Program-made: the position numbers and the translations under genes
Shown here: positions 54,958 through 64,000 of the stretch, in pieces
Numbering within the stretch: position 1 is the first letter of the stretch
Layout of the letters: the number at the start of each line of letters is the position of its first letter
Assembly (NCBI RefSeq): GCF_900106745.1
Contig: NZ_FNNV01000001.1
Span: 868,001 to 932,000 of the forward strand
DNA: 64,000 nucleotides
Source of the DNA: Paenibacillus sp. CF384
Lineage (GTDB): Bacteria; Bacillota; Bacilli; Paenibacillales; Paenibacillaceae
Direction of reading: 5' to 3'
Notes under the pieces: generated by a model
Databases searched by the model: none
What the model was told of the DNA's origin: nothing
What the model saw: only the letters and a program-made list of their open reading frames with translations

Positions 54958-56265
54958 TTACTTTCTGACGGCATGGGTTATTGCGGTTGCGATTTGTCGA
55001 AGCGGCACAATAGACTTTGCGACGCCTGCTTCTACTGCGGAACGGGGCATTCCATATACAACACAAGTCTCTTCCGACTCGGCAATAGCAGTTTCTGCTC
55101 CGCTGTCATTTAGAGCTTTCATTCCTTTTACTCCATCGCTTCCCATACCTGTCATGATGACTGAATGTCTGCGTAATTCCGGGAATGCAGCGCAAGATTC
55201 GAACATCGTATCAACGGATGGTCTGTGCCCGCCGCGCGGCGCTTCTTCGGATAATTTGATCGAATAGCTCCCGCCTTCTTTGGTAAGCTCCATATGATAA
55301 CCACCTGGTGCGATGTAGACAACTCCTGCCTCTACTCGTTCACCATGTATAGCCTCTGTAACATGTAGAGAACTGAACGTATCGAGCCGCTGCGCTAAGG
55401 AGCGCGTAAACTTAGGAGGCATATGCTGTACAACCAGCACAGGAGCCGGGAAGTCAATCGGAAGTGTCGATATGACTTCGTGAAGGGCGCGCGGTCCGCC
55501 GGTTGAGGTTCCAATCGCAACCAGATGTTTGAAACTTTTGGAACGAACAAGCTTGTTTGGCTTAATAGCCGTTTCCAGTTCTTGATCCATTGGTGGAGAT
55601 GTCGGCTCAAGTTCCTTCTTAGTCGGCCGTTTGTTAACCTCAATTGTTGGCGCTGGTTTCTCTAATTTCTCTTGTGCAGCAGCAGGCTTTCGCTCACGAA
55701 GACTCGTTAACTCTTCCAACGGTTGAATGGGCTTCAGTTGAAGCTCATCCTTAACCGACGGGGCTGTTTCGAAGCTGATAGTCGTTGACTTCGCTTTAGC
55801 CATACTTGGCTTCTTCGTTGATGGGACCGGTTTCGAAGGCTGGAACAAGTAAGATTGCCTATTCGTCAGTACTGCAATGCGCAACTTCTCCAGCAATTGC
55901 TCGCCAACTGTATGGATATCAGGAGACATCGGACCAGATGGTTTGCGGATAAAATCAAAAGCACCATTTTGCAGCGCTTTGATGGTCTCTCTAGTACCGT
56001 CATCGCTTATGCTGGAGAGCATAATAATCGGCACCGGATGGATTCGCATAATACGTTCCAATGCCTCAAGCCCGTTCATCTCCGGCATTTCCAAGTCCAT
56101 CGTAATGACGTCCGGTTTAAGCGTTCGAACAGCATCGATTGCTTCGCGGCCATTATTGGCGGTTGCAATAATGTCAAACTGGGGATCAAGAGCGATCAGA
56201 TCACATAGAATTTTCCGCATAAAGGCAGAATCATCTACAACCAATACTCGCGAGATCGTATTCAT
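54958..56265 (-). CDS. cheB: Chemotaxis response regulator / methylesterase CheB
   Basis: Removes methyl groups from receptors when phosphorylated by CheA, 435 aa. Receiver domain first (VLVVDDSAFMRKIL; phospho-acceptor D57 in DVITMDLEMPEMNG). A long Pro/Lys/Glu-rich linker at about 140-235, longer than in most CheB proteins, follows. The esterase domain has Ser in VAIGTSTGGPRALHEVI, His in VVQHMPPKFTRSLAQRL and Asp in TGMGSDGVKGM. ATG at 56265 with GAGGAGG 7 nt upstream; the longer frame extends into flhG without support. Confidence 0.94.
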   Translation of the reverse strand: MNTISRVLVVDDSAFMRKILCDLIALDPQFDIIATANNGREAIDAVRTLKPDVITMDLEMPEMNGLEALERIMRIHPVPIIMLSSISDDGTRETIKALQNGAFDFIRKPSGPMSPDIHTVGEQLLEKLRIAVLTNRQSYLFQPSKPVPSTKKPSMAKAKSTTISFETAPSVKDELQLKPIQPLEELTSLRERKPAAAQEKLEKPAPTIEVNKRPTKKELEPTSPPMDQELETAIKPNKLVRSKSFKHLVAIGTSTGGPRALHEVISTLPIDFPAPVLVVQHMPPKFTRSLAQRLDTFSSLHVTEAIHGERVEAGVVYIAPGGYHMELTKEGGSYSIKLSEEAPRGGHRPSVDTMFESCAAFPELRRHSVIMTGMGSDGVKGMKALNDSGAETAIAESEETCVVYGMPRSAVEAGVAKSIVPLRQIATAITHAVRK

Positions 56266-56293
56266 TGATGCGCCTCCTCGATTCAAAGGATTA

Positions 56294-57163
56294 TTATGAA
56301 CGTCTGAACATCTTATGTAGGAATCCTTTGACACCGCTATTTGCGGCGGCAGGAAGTTGAGGTACGTCAACAAATCGTTTAGCAATTTCCAAGATCGACT
56401 TCGACGCTTCAGTACTCGGATAGGCCATAGAAAAAGGAACTTGTTTCTTCACAGCTTTTGTTACATTCGGATCATCCGGTAAAATACCAAGCACCGGCAG
56501 TTCAATATTTAGAAAACGCTTTGCCACTAGACCGATTTTGTCTGCGGTTGCGTTGCCTTCCTTTGTATCAATCGCCCGATTCACGATCAATTTAAACTGA
56601 ACGTCATGCTCCATTGCCGTGACCATCTTAATTAGAGCGTACGCATCCGTGATCGAGGTCGGTTCAGGTGTCGTAACGACGATGGTTTCCTGGGCGGCGG
56701 TAATGAACTTCACGGTTTCCTTTGATAGCCCCGCTCCCGTATCGAACAAGATAAAATCATATTGACCGTGCAGCTTGTTAATTTGTTCAGCGAAGTAATC
56801 CAACTGCGCTTCCGATAAATCAAGGAGATCCTTAAAGCCTGATCCGCCTGCAATAAAATGGACGCCTTGCGGTCCTTCTTGAATAATCTCCCAAATGGTC
56901 TTCTCTTGTTTTAAGAGATGGTAGAGGTTATACGGGGACGATACGCCCATTAATACATCGATATTGGCCATTCCGATATCGGCATCGAAAATGAGAACTT
57001 TCTGTCCTATACGCTGCAGAGCAAGCGAGAAATTCAGACTAAAGTTGGATTTCCCAACGCCGCCTTTGCCGCTTGTCACCGTAATGACCCTTGTCGTGCG
57101 TCCTTCATCCTTCTGTTCTTGATTACGCACTAAATTTCGAAGTGCTTCCGCCTGGTCAGTCAT
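56294..57163 (-). CDS. flhG: MinD-like ATPase FlhG (YlxH)
   Basis: Deviant-Walker ATPase that controls flagellar number and position with FlhF, 289 aa. Walker A: ITVTSGKGGVGKSNFSLNFSLAL near residue 27-37. FDADIGMANIDVLMG and the switch FILFDTGAGLSKETVKF follow, then VVTTPEPTSITDAYALIK. The N-terminal segment ALRNLVRNQEQ resembles the FlhF-activating DQAxxLR motif (DQAEALRNLV). ATG at 57163 overlaps the flhF stop by one base (TGATG); a GTG one codon earlier is possible. Confidence 0.93.
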   Translation of the reverse strand: MTDQAEALRNLVRNQEQKDEGRTTRVITVTSGKGGVGKSNFSLNFSLALQRIGQKVLIFDADIGMANIDVLMGVSSPYNLYHLLKQEKTIWEIIQEGPQGVHFIAGGSGFKDLLDLSEAQLDYFAEQINKLHGQYDFILFDTGAGLSKETVKFITAAQETIVVTTPEPTSITDAYALIKMVTAMEHDVQFKLIVNRAIDTKEGNATADKIGLVAKRFLNIELPVLGILPDDPNVTKAVKKQVPFSMAYPSTEASKSILEIAKRFVDVPQLPAAANSGVKGFLHKMFRRS

Positions 57164-58503
57164 CACTGGGAAGCCCCCAACAATTGCGAAACGTAACTCG
57201 CTACCTTGAATGTCGTAATATCGTCAGGTACTGTTTGGCCGTATGCAATGTAAGTAGGACGGAGCCCCTGTTCTAAAGCCAAATTGAGAATGGCTCCGCA
57301 CGCGTTAGTCTCATCCTGTTTGGTATAGAGCACACGATCAATACCGTATTTCGCAAAATTCTCGGCAACGCTCGACATGTCGGCATACTTGCCGGTTAAA
57401 CTGAGGACAAGAAACGTTTCTGATCGTCGGTCGGTTTGAAGCAAGCTGTTCACTTCAGATACATAAAGCTCGTTGCGAAAATTCCGCCCTGCCGTATCCA
57501 TGAATATTAACTCGCGATCTTCAAGCTGCCGGAAAGCTCTGGAAACTTCGGATGGCGAGAATACAACCTCAAGCGGGACATTCAATATCGTAGCGTACGT
57601 TCTCAATTGATCAACCGCGGCGATTCGGTAAGTATCAGAGGTAATGAAACCAACCTTCCGGCCTAATTTCAACGTTTGCTCTGCAGCCAGTTTGGCAATA
57701 GATGTCGTCTTTCCAACTCCGGTAGGGCCTACGAAATGGATCACATGTGTATCCCTTCCAATGACACTTGCTTCAAAGTCCTTAAGCCAGTCTAGCAGGA
57801 TCTGTTCGGCGATTAGCCAAACGGTAGATCGATCAACTGTAGTCGTTGGATTGGATAAATCTGAAACTTCCAATCTCCCCTCAATTTCTTCTATTAATTG
57901 ATCAATCAACTTCTGACTGACTTCTTGTTCGTGCAAACGATCCTGTAAAGCTTGCAATGCCTCGGGTCTAGTTTCCAGCTTCTGCTGCTTCGACATCCTT
58001 ACAATCCATTGCTTCATATCCCGGATTTCAGTAATTAATTCTTCTTCTGTCATTCGAGGCTTTCGATTGTCTGCACTAGATTGTTGCTGCTGCTGTTGTA
58101 CACCAGTTAGAACCTCATAAGCAGCTGCTGGAGATACACGAACTGCCTCCGTCACATCAGGTGCAAATTGAACGGTTGCTTCCTGTATGAGTTGTTTTTC
58201 TTTCATGGTTTGTTGTTCTGCAACGGCGGTTGACGACATAGCGCCGATTGAAGCCATCATTGAAGGTGAAACCGTTGGCTGCTTAGCCGGTTGGGGGCGT
58301 GGAGGCGACTTAGGTGTAGGTGCTGATTTGCTCCCCGCCTCAATTGCTGCAATAACCTCGGTTTTCTTCTTGCCGAACATGCCAAGAAATCCGCCCACGC
58401 GAATCTCTTTCGTATTCAAAATAATGGCATCCACACCAAGCTCATTGCGAATCATCGGCAGCGCTTCGGGTAATGCATTGACCACATAACGCTTTACCTT
58501 CAT
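57163..58503 (-). CDS. flhF: Flagellar SRP-type GTPase FlhF
   Basis: Signal-recognition-particle GTPase that marks flagellar assembly sites, 446 aa. N-terminal basic B domain (MKVKRYVVNALPEALPMIRNELG). A Gln/Pro-rich linker with a short poly-Gln run comes next. The NG domain from about 215 has G1 FVGPTGVGKTTSIAKLAAE, G2/G3 FITSDTYRIAAVDQL and FMDTAGRN, and G4 YTKQDETNACGAILN. ATG overlaps the flhA stop (ATGA). Confidence 0.95.
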   Translation of the reverse strand: MKVKRYVVNALPEALPMIRNELGVDAIILNTKEIRVGGFLGMFGKKKTEVIAAIEAGSKSAPTPKSPPRPQPAKQPTVSPSMMASIGAMSSTAVAEQQTMKEKQLIQEATVQFAPDVTEAVRVSPAAAYEVLTGVQQQQQQSSADNRKPRMTEEELITEIRDMKQWIVRMSKQQKLETRPEALQALQDRLHEQEVSQKLIDQLIEEIEGRLEVSDLSNPTTTVDRSTVWLIAEQILLDWLKDFEASVIGRDTHVIHFVGPTGVGKTTSIAKLAAEQTLKLGRKVGFITSDTYRIAAVDQLRTYATILNVPLEVVFSPSEVSRAFRQLEDRELIFMDTAGRNFRNELYVSEVNSLLQTDRRSETFLVLSLTGKYADMSSVAENFAKYGIDRVLYTKQDETNACGAILNLALEQGLRPTYIAYGQTVPDDITTFKVASYVSQLLGASQ

Positions 58504-60533
58504 AGATTCACCACCCCAATGCTTTGTACTTCAATACTCGGTTCCAGCTCGCTATAAGACAGAACAGGCACATCCTGCATAGTACGTTCCACGATTTGTC
58601 TTAAATACATGCGAATCGTAGGTGATGCGAGCACGATCGGCTGATTGCCGGATTGAATTTGTTTATTTACTTGTTCGTTCAACTTCTGGTAGATGGTTTG
58701 AGTAGAGACAGGATCAAGAGCCAAGTAGCTTCCTTGATCTGAGCTCTGAACCGATTCTGCTATCTTCTTCTCTAGCGTCGGGCCAACCGTTATTACGCGA
58801 AGCGTATCCCCATTGTGGGAAAATTGCTGTGTAATTTGTCGCGATAATGCTTGACGAACATACTCGGTCAGAATATCAGTATCTTTCGTGTAGGTCCCAT
58901 GATCCGCAAGCGCTTCGAAGATCGTTACCATATCACGTATGGATACTTTCTCACGCAACAGCTTTGATAGAACCTTCTGGATTTCTCCGACATTGAGGAT
59001 TGACGGAATGAGTTCATCCACCAGAGCAGGGTATGAATCTTTGACATTGTCCACGAGAGCTTTCGTCTCTTGGCGCCCGATCAGCTCATGCGCATGTCGT
59101 TTAATAAGCTCTGTCAAATGAGTTGCAACAACTGACGGCGGGTCCACGACCGTATAACCTGTCAATTCAGCTCTTTCTTTGGTTGCCTCATCAATCCAGA
59201 TGGCCGGTAAACCGAAAGCCGGTTCCACAGTCTCGATACCGATAACCGAATCATCTTCAAATCCAGGGCTCATTGCAAGGTAATGATTGAGTAGAAGCTC
59301 TCCGCGTGCTACCGTATTCCCTTTAATCTTAATTATGTATTCATTCGGTTTAAGCTGAATATTGTCTCGAATCCGGATGACCGGAACGACAAGGCCAAGT
59401 TCTAGCGCACATTGTCGGCGTATCATAATAATCCGATCCAGCAAATCGCCTCCCTGCTGCGTATCAGCAAGCGGGATTAATCCATAACCAAATTCGAATT
59501 CGATCGGATCAACTTGCAGCAGGCTGATTACACTTTCAGGGCTTCTAACCTCTTCAATTTCTTGTTCTTCCACAAGAAGCTCTTGTGCCTCCTGTTCCTT
59601 CGAGAGCGACTTTTGCATCCGATAGGCACCATACGTAACAATAGCCGCAAAAGGTAGTGTCGCTATCGGTCCGATAGGTGTTCCGACTCCAAGCAGCGTG
59701 ATTGTACCCGCTACAATGTAGAGCAGTTTCGGATAACGAAACAGCTGTGTAGTCACATCATGGGCTAAGTTACCGTCAGATGCAGCACGTGTCACAATCA
59801 AGCCTGTTGCCGTCGAAATCAATAGGGCCGGAATTTGACTGACGAGTCCATCACCGATCGTTAGAACGGAGAACGTATGTAAGGAATCGGAAAAACTCAT
59901 GCCATGTATCGACATCCCGATTACAAATCCGCCAAGAAGGTTAATGATAAGTATGATGATGGATGCAATGGCATCCCCTTTAACAAATTTACTGGCACCA
60001 TCCATCGAACCGTAGAAATCAGCTTCACGTTCGATTTTTTGACGACGCTCTCTTGCTTGTACTTCATTGATGAGACCTGCGTTCAAGTCGGCGTCAATAC
60101 TCATCTGTTTACCGGGCATCGCATCCAATGTAAACCTTGCGGCAACCTCTGCGACACGTTCGGACCCTTTGGTAATAACGAGGAACTGAACAACAACCAG
60201 AATGAGGAACACAACGAAACCGATTGCAATTTGACCACCAGCTACCCAATTACCGAAAGTCGCAACTACTTTACCGGCATGGGCATGTTGGAGAATGTTT
60301 CGGGTTGTTGAAACGTTTAGTGCTAAGCGAAACAAGGTTGTAATGAGCAACAAAGCCGGAAATATGGAAAATTCCAAAGCATTCTGCGTATTCATCGCGA
60401 TCAGCAAAATCATGAGCGCGACTGAAATATTGACTATTAGGAGCACGTCAAGTAAAGCTGGTGGAATCGGAATGACCATCATAAGAACGATGCCGATGAT
60501 CCCGATTAGTATGGTCAGGTCTCTAGCCTTCAT
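58500..60533 (-). CDS. flhA: Flagellar export gate protein FlhA
   Basis: Large gate component of the flagellar type III export machine, 677 aa. Eight membrane helices lie in the first ~320 residues, with the FHIPEP-family signature STTRNILQHAHAG region and VKGDAIASIIILIINLLGG. The cytoplasmic chaperone-binding domain starts near 345 (VISLLQVDPIEFEFGYGLIPL). It lies 33 bp after flhB. Confidence 0.96.
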   Translation of the reverse strand: MKARDLTILIGIIGIVLMMVIPIPPALLDVLLIVNISVALMILLIAMNTQNALEFSIFPALLLITTLFRLALNVSTTRNILQHAHAGKVVATFGNWVAGGQIAIGFVVFLILVVVQFLVITKGSERVAEVAARFTLDAMPGKQMSIDADLNAGLINEVQARERRQKIEREADFYGSMDGASKFVKGDAIASIIILIINLLGGFVIGMSIHGMSFSDSLHTFSVLTIGDGLVSQIPALLISTATGLIVTRAASDGNLAHDVTTQLFRYPKLLYIVAGTITLLGVGTPIGPIATLPFAAIVTYGAYRMQKSLSKEQEAQELLVEEQEIEEVRSPESVISLLQVDPIEFEFGYGLIPLADTQQGGDLLDRIIMIRRQCALELGLVVPVIRIRDNIQLKPNEYIIKIKGNTVARGELLLNHYLAMSPGFEDDSVIGIETVEPAFGLPAIWIDEATKERAELTGYTVVDPPSVVATHLTELIKRHAHELIGRQETKALVDNVKDSYPALVDELIPSILNVGEIQKVLSKLLREKVSIRDMVTIFEALADHGTYTKDTDILTEYVRQALSRQITQQFSHNGDTLRVITVGPTLEKKIAESVQSSDQGSYLALDPVSTQTIYQKLNEQVNKQIQSGNQPIVLASPTIRMYLRQIVERTMQDVPVLSYSELEPSIEVQSIGVVNL

Positions 60534-60566
60534 GACGTTCCCTCCTCCATAGATAGATGTAGATGA

Positions 60567-61655
60567 TTACACTTTCTTTTTGAGCTTATATACATATGCC
60601 AGTACTTCCGCCACAGCCTGGAATAGGTCAACGGGAACCGTGTCGCCGATTTCCGTTCGATCGTATAAGGCTCTGGCAAGCGGCCTGTTTTCCATCATGA
60701 TTACGCCGTGTTCCTTTGCCACTTCCTTAATGCGAAGGGCCACAAAATCCATCCCCTTTGCGATTACTTTAGGGGCTTCCATCTTCGAGCCTTCATATAG
60801 AATGGCGATGGCGAAGTGGGTAGGGTTTGTGATGACGACGTCAGCCTTAGGTACATCCTGCATCATTCGTTGCAGAGCCATCCGGCGCTGCCGTTCCCGA
60901 ATTTTGCCTTTAATGAGCGGATCTCCTTCAGCTTTCTTATATTCGTCCTTGATGTCTTGTTTGGACATCTTCAAGCTCTTCTCGTGTTCATATCGCTTGA
61001 ATAAATAATCGAAAATAGCCAGTACAGCAAGAATTGCTCCGATGAATAAACCTAGTTTAATGGTGACTCTTGCAATAAAGCTGAAGATGCCGCCAATAGA
61101 AACCGTTGCAAGTTGCATAATGACATCCAATTCACTCCACAGAATCCAGTAGACCATGAAGCCAATGAGAAGCAACTTTAAAATATTTTTCACAAACTCT
61201 ACTACTGAATGCAAAGAGAAAATCTGTTTAAACCCTTTTAATGGGCTGATTTTACTGAATTTCATCATGAGCGGCTCACCGGTAAAGATAATTCCGATCT
61301 GAGCGTAATTGCCTAATATCGCCACGATTACCGTGATTGCAAAGATTGGTGCTAATAGCATAAAGCCCTGCATCATGAGATCAGAAAACAAAGTAACCAC
61401 ATTATCTGTCGTCACTTGCATCAATAGCTTCTGTTCCAATAACAAACCAAACATGCGCATCAATCGAACCTTGTAGTAATCGCCCATCATAATGAAGCTT
61501 AGAAAAACAAAGAAGAGAATAAGAGCAGCCGGAATTTCCGGGCTCTTGGCGGTCTGCCCTTTCTTTCGGGCATCCTGCCTTTTCTTCGGTGTTGCACGCT
61601 CTGTTTTTTCTTGGGAGAACATCTGAAGATCGAGCGTCCAACGATAGTTAACCAT
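60567..61655 (-). CDS. flhB: Flagellar export switch protein FlhB
   Basis: Substrate-specificity switch of the export gate, 362 aa. Start region QEKTERATPKKRQDARKKGQ is typical, four hydrophobic helices follow, and the autocleavage motif NPTH is at residues 277-280 (ADVVITNPTHFAIAILY). The C-terminal domain ends VAEVLAYVYKLKKKV. AGGAGG lies 7 nt before the ATG. A basic linker (KSLKMSKQDIKDEYKKAEGDP) precedes the cleavage domain. Confidence 0.96.
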   Translation of the reverse strand: MVNYRWTLDLQMFSQEKTERATPKKRQDARKKGQTAKSPEIPAALILFFVFLSFIMMGDYYKVRLMRMFGLLLEQKLLMQVTTDNVVTLFSDLMMQGFMLLAPIFAITVIVAILGNYAQIGIIFTGEPLMMKFSKISPLKGFKQIFSLHSVVEFVKNILKLLLIGFMVYWILWSELDVIMQLATVSIGGIFSFIARVTIKLGLFIGAILAVLAIFDYLFKRYEHEKSLKMSKQDIKDEYKKAEGDPLIKGKIRERQRRMALQRMMQDVPKADVVITNPTHFAIAILYEGSKMEAPKVIAKGMDFVALRIKEVAKEHGVIMMENRPLARALYDRTEIGDTVPVDLFQAVAEVLAYVYKLKKKV

Positions 61656-61670
61656 AAATCTGCCTCCTAC

Positions 61671-62459
61671 CTAAGCTGCAGGACCTTGTAACATGTCAAA
61701 TAGCTTCTGCATGGCAGTGAACATCAGTTCGAACAAGTGCTCATACAGGATTACTAGACCCGGCATCATGACAGCCAACATGAGAAAGCCGACTAAAATC
61801 TTAATTGGAATCCCGATTACAAAAACATTGTATTGTGGTGCAGTCCGCGCCAGAAAACCAAGCCCAACATCCGTTAAGAACATAGCAACAACCAATGGCG
61901 CTGACATCTGAATGGCTAACAGAAACGTTTGTCCGAGCATCGCGGTCAAGAAGCTAGTAATGCTCCCGCTGCTAACATGTGCGAATAGTGAGTTCGTTAG
62001 CGGAACCCATTCATAGCTTTGCAGTAATCCGGAAAGCAAGAAGTGATGACCATTAATTGACAAGAATACGAGAGTTGCGATCATATTCTTGAAGTTACCC
62101 AAGAGCGGCGCCGATGCACCTGTCATAGGATCAATAATATTAGCCATTCCAAAGCCCATCTGCATATCGATCAAGCTGCCCGCTGTAGATACGATTGTAA
62201 AAAACAGATACGCTGTAAATCCAAGCAATGCACCGGCCAGTATTTCGCGAATAATCGCTAATACATAGTCAGCATCGGGTACGATCGTTTGTTTGAGACC
62301 ATATGTAAGAAAAACCAGCAGCGAGATAAAAAAGCAGAATCCCAATTTAAATGTATTCGGCACATTTCGAGTCGAAAAGATAGGCGCCACGACGAAAAAC
62401 GCTGTAATTCGACAAAAAATAAGCAAAAAAATAGGGAATCCTTGAAGAAACAACTCCAT
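61671..62459 (-). CDS. fliR: Flagellar export gate protein FliR
   Basis: Polytopic core component of the export gate complex FliPQR, 262 aa with about six helices. Features: LIFCRITAFFVVAPIFSTRNVPNTFKLGF at the N terminus, GMANIIDPMTGASAPLLGNFKN in the middle, and VMMPGLVILYEHLFELMFTAM at the end. It lies 11 bp after fliQ and 15 bp before flhB. It is separate from FlhB, not fused as in some clostridia. Confidence 0.95.
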   Translation of the reverse strand: MELFLQGFPIFLLIFCRITAFFVVAPIFSTRNVPNTFKLGFCFFISLLVFLTYGLKQTIVPDADYVLAIIREILAGALLGFTAYLFFTIVSTAGSLIDMQMGFGMANIIDPMTGASAPLLGNFKNMIATLVFLSINGHHFLLSGLLQSYEWVPLTNSLFAHVSSGSITSFLTAMLGQTFLLAIQMSAPLVVAMFLTDVGLGFLARTAPQYNVFVIGIPIKILVGFLMLAVMMPGLVILYEHLFELMFTAMQKLFDMLQGPAA

Positions 62460-62470
62460 CGATCCACAGC

Positions 62471-62740
62471 CTATCCGATATATTTATACAGGTTATTCAG
62501 CAGGTTGTAGGTGAAATCGACCAGCGTATTCAATATCCATGGTCCGAATAGCAAGATGGAGAGCAACACAGCCGCCACCTTAGGAACGAATGCCAATGTT
62601 TGCTCTTGAATCTGAGTAGTAGCTTGAAAGATACTAACGATAAGCCCTACTACAAGACCAATTAAGAGCATTGGTGCACTGGCTTTTAATACCGTATACA
62701 CGGCTTGTCCAGCTAAGGCGATGATGAATTCAGTACTCAT
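62471..62740 (-). CDS. fliQ: Flagellar export gate protein FliQ
   Basis: Small two-helix gate protein, 89 aa, the usual size. LKASAPMLLIGLVVGLIVSIFQATTQIQEQTLAFVPKV is the hallmark stretch. It lies between fliP and fliR with short gaps. Confidence 0.95.
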   Translation of the reverse strand: MSTEFIIALAGQAVYTVLKASAPMLLIGLVVGLIVSIFQATTQIQEQTLAFVPKVAAVLLSILLFGPWILNTLVDFTYNLLNNLYKYIG

Positions 62741-62764
62741 GTTTGCACTCCTTCCTGACAGAAC

Positions 62765-63520
62765 CTACGGATTAAAACTTAATAGCAATGATTTGACGAT
62801 CAAATACCAACCATCTACCAGGACGAATAACAGAATCTTAAAAGGCAGAGAGATCATCACCGGCGGAAGCATCATCATCCCCATCGCCATCAGCGTACTG
62901 GCGACCACCATGTCTATGATGAGAAACGGTATGAATATCATGAATCCCATCTGAAACGAAGTTCGAAGCTCGCTTAGTGCATAAGCCGGAACCATAATGG
63001 TAATCGGAACATCCTCGATGGACTTCGGCTTCTCCGTCTTCGTATATTTCAGAAATAAAAGTAAGTCTTTATCTTTCGTTTGCTTCATCATGAATTTCTT
63101 CATAGGGACAGCAGCTTTGTTCAGCGCTTCGGTTTGAGTCAATTCTCCCTTGAGATAAGGTTGAAGTGCCACTTGATTAACTGCACCTAAGGTCGGCGCC
63201 ATAATGAAGAAAGTGAGAAACATCGCGAGACCGATTAATACCTGGTTTGGAGGCGTTGTTTGCGTACCAAGCGATGTCCGAACGAATCCAAGTACGATTA
63301 CGATTCTAGTGAAACTGGTCATTAATACGAGAATGGCCGGAGCGACACTTAAAACGGTGATCATCAGTAATAGGGAAAGCGCGCTCGTTCCAGGCGTTTC
63401 ACCGCCGCTGTCTCCAATAGTTACACTGACATTAGGCAGCGGCTCTGCAAAGGCATGGGCGTGAAACAACAAAGTGAACAATTGTACTGCCATAACCGCT
63501 AGTAATAGTTTTTTGTTCAT
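62765..63520 (-). CDS. fliP: Flagellar export gate protein FliP
   Basis: Core export gate protein, 251 aa. A cleavable signal peptide is visible (MNKKLLLAVMAVQLFTLLFHAHAFA). FliP signatures include VLMTSFTRIVIVLGFVRTSLGTQTTPPNQVLIGLAMFLTFFIM, then LPYVPAYALSELRTSFQMGF-type sequence (VPAYALSELRTSFQMGFMIF), and DMVVASTLMAMGMMMLPP. The ATG overlaps the fliO stop (ATGA). Confidence 0.96.
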   Translation of the reverse strand: MNKKLLLAVMAVQLFTLLFHAHAFAEPLPNVSVTIGDSGGETPGTSALSLLLMITVLSVAPAILVLMTSFTRIVIVLGFVRTSLGTQTTPPNQVLIGLAMFLTFFIMAPTLGAVNQVALQPYLKGELTQTEALNKAAVPMKKFMMKQTKDKDLLLFLKYTKTEKPKSIEDVPITIMVPAYALSELRTSFQMGFMIFIPFLIIDMVVASTLMAMGMMMLPPVMISLPFKILLFVLVDGWYLIVKSLLLSFNP

Positions 63521-64000
63521 TCGTCCAACAACCGATCATTATGATTTTGCTCTTTTAGCAGCTTTTCTACCTTCTGCTTCTGATCCGACTGACGCATGAT
63601 CCCGTTATTGAGCAGCTCCTTGAAAGAAGTTGCAGCTTGCCAAGGTTCGCTGGTAGGCTCATCCGCCTTATTGCTTTTGCGGAATCGACCGATAACATCC
63701 GTCAAAGTCGGTGTATTCCAAGTACGGCCGTTCTGCTGATCAATTGCTTCCAATATTGACGCTGCGGTTTCGGGGTCATCGATTTTATCGAGGAGGGTGA
63801 TATCTTCGCCAACGCCAACAACGTAAACTCTGCCGGAGAGCTCAACCACTTGCAACGATTTATTCTGACCAAGCGGAATGCCCCCGAGTGATCGAAGCGC
63901 CCGATTGGTCCCCCAACCACGATTGCGACTGGATAGCCACTTAATAACGAGAATGATTAATCCTACGACCAGCATGAGCGCAATGATAACCCAGATGTAA
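63517..64000 (-). CDS. fliO: Flagellar biosynthesis protein FliO (5' end outside window)
   Basis: FliO/FliZ-type scaffold that helps FliP oligomerise. The open frame continues to the right edge: a membrane helix (YIWVIIALMLVVGLIILVIKWL) is followed by a basic turn and the FliO core (RSLGGIPLGQNKSLQVVELSGRVYVVGVGEDITLLDKIDD). The tail is charged and helical. An internal ATG at 63975 lies inside the helix and is not the real start. The preceding part, probably a signal peptide and short ectodomain, is not in the window. Confidence 0.9.
   Translation of the reverse strand, partial: YIWVIIALMLVVGLIILVIKWLSSRNRGWGTNRALRSLGGIPLGQNKSLQVVELSGRVYVVGVGEDITLLDKIDDPETAASILEAIDQQNGRTWNTPTLTDVIGRFRKSNKADEPTSEPWQAATSFKELLNNGIMRQSDQKQKVEKLLKEQNHNDRLLDE

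Noticed and set aside
55395-55643. Possible frameshift in cheB linker (alternative frame of 82 codons)
   Set aside because: The receiver and esterase domains are in one continuous frame; the linker is simply long.

Overview
The window is a stretch of core chromosome from an endospore-forming, peritrichously flagellated Firmicute, most like Paenibacillus or a close relative (Cohnella and similar genera). This rests on the gene order, which follows the Bacillus subtilis ymf-dap-spoVF-pnp-infB-polC-rpsB-fla/che arm, on spore genes (sleB, spoIIIE, dpaAB), on strong AGGAGG ribosome binding sites, on frequent TTG and GTG starts, and on family-typical features such as the short EF-Ts. Every gene I accept is on the minus strand, so transcription runs from position 64000 down to 1. 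I see no insertion sequence, prophage, CRISPR array, tRNA or rRNA.

Layout in transcription order. (1) 64000-47034: the distal part of a large fla/che operon. It holds the export gate fliOPQR-flhBA, the flagellar placement GTPase/ATPase pair flhF-flhG, the chemotaxis core cheB-cheA-cheW-cheC-cheD, a small membrane protein, sigD, a FapA-like protein, and three small proteins at the position of B. subtilis swrB. (2) 46830-43089: rpsB, tsf, pyrH, frr and uppS, with a sigma-A type promoter, an rpsB terminator and a striking 19-bp perfect hairpin between rpsB and tsf. (3) 43061-33899: cdsA, dxr, rseP, an archaeal/eukaryotic-type proS and the Gram-positive replicase polC. (4) About 33898-33372: a gene-free block packed with inverted repeats. 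(5) 33332-24415: the nusA-infB translation operon (rimP, nusA, rnpM, ylxQ, infB, rbfA), then nrnA, truB, ribF and rpsO. (6) 24173-19180: pnp, a YlxY-type deacetylase-like protein, an M16 peptidase and dut. (7) 18978-11977: three tandem 47-bp hairpin repeats in front of dpaA-dpaB, then asd, dapG, dapA and rnjB. (8) 11818-1: tepA, ylzJ, spoIIIE, sleB, an M16 peptidase pair, an SDR enzyme, two conserved small or ACT-type proteins, rodZ, yajQ and the start of rimO.

How the genes work together. The fla/che part builds the export apparatus and makes sigma-D and the receptor-adaptation and phosphorelay proteins. The rpsB-rpsO part is translation and RNA metabolism: ribosomal proteins, initiation and elongation factors, ribosome maturation, pseudouridylation, PNPase and RNase J. 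dxr, uppS and cdsA supply isoprenoid precursor, undecaprenyl carrier and phospholipid precursor. asd, dapG, dapA and dpaAB lead from aspartate to dihydrodipicolinate and then dipicolinate for the spore core. SpoIIIE and SleB act in spore formation and germination.

The window is mostly conserved housekeeping sequence, and I found no convincing new multi-gene system. The most unusual signals are non-coding: the 47-bp hairpin repeats in the dpaA leader, the nested inverted-repeat block between polC and rimP, and the long rpsB-tsf hairpin. Among proteins, the notable ones are the class-switched ProRS, an IF-2 with a long QGNRP-repeat linker, and the lineage-specific small proteins at the end of the fla/che operon. 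Function names come from recognising family motifs and gene order by eye; no database search was run.
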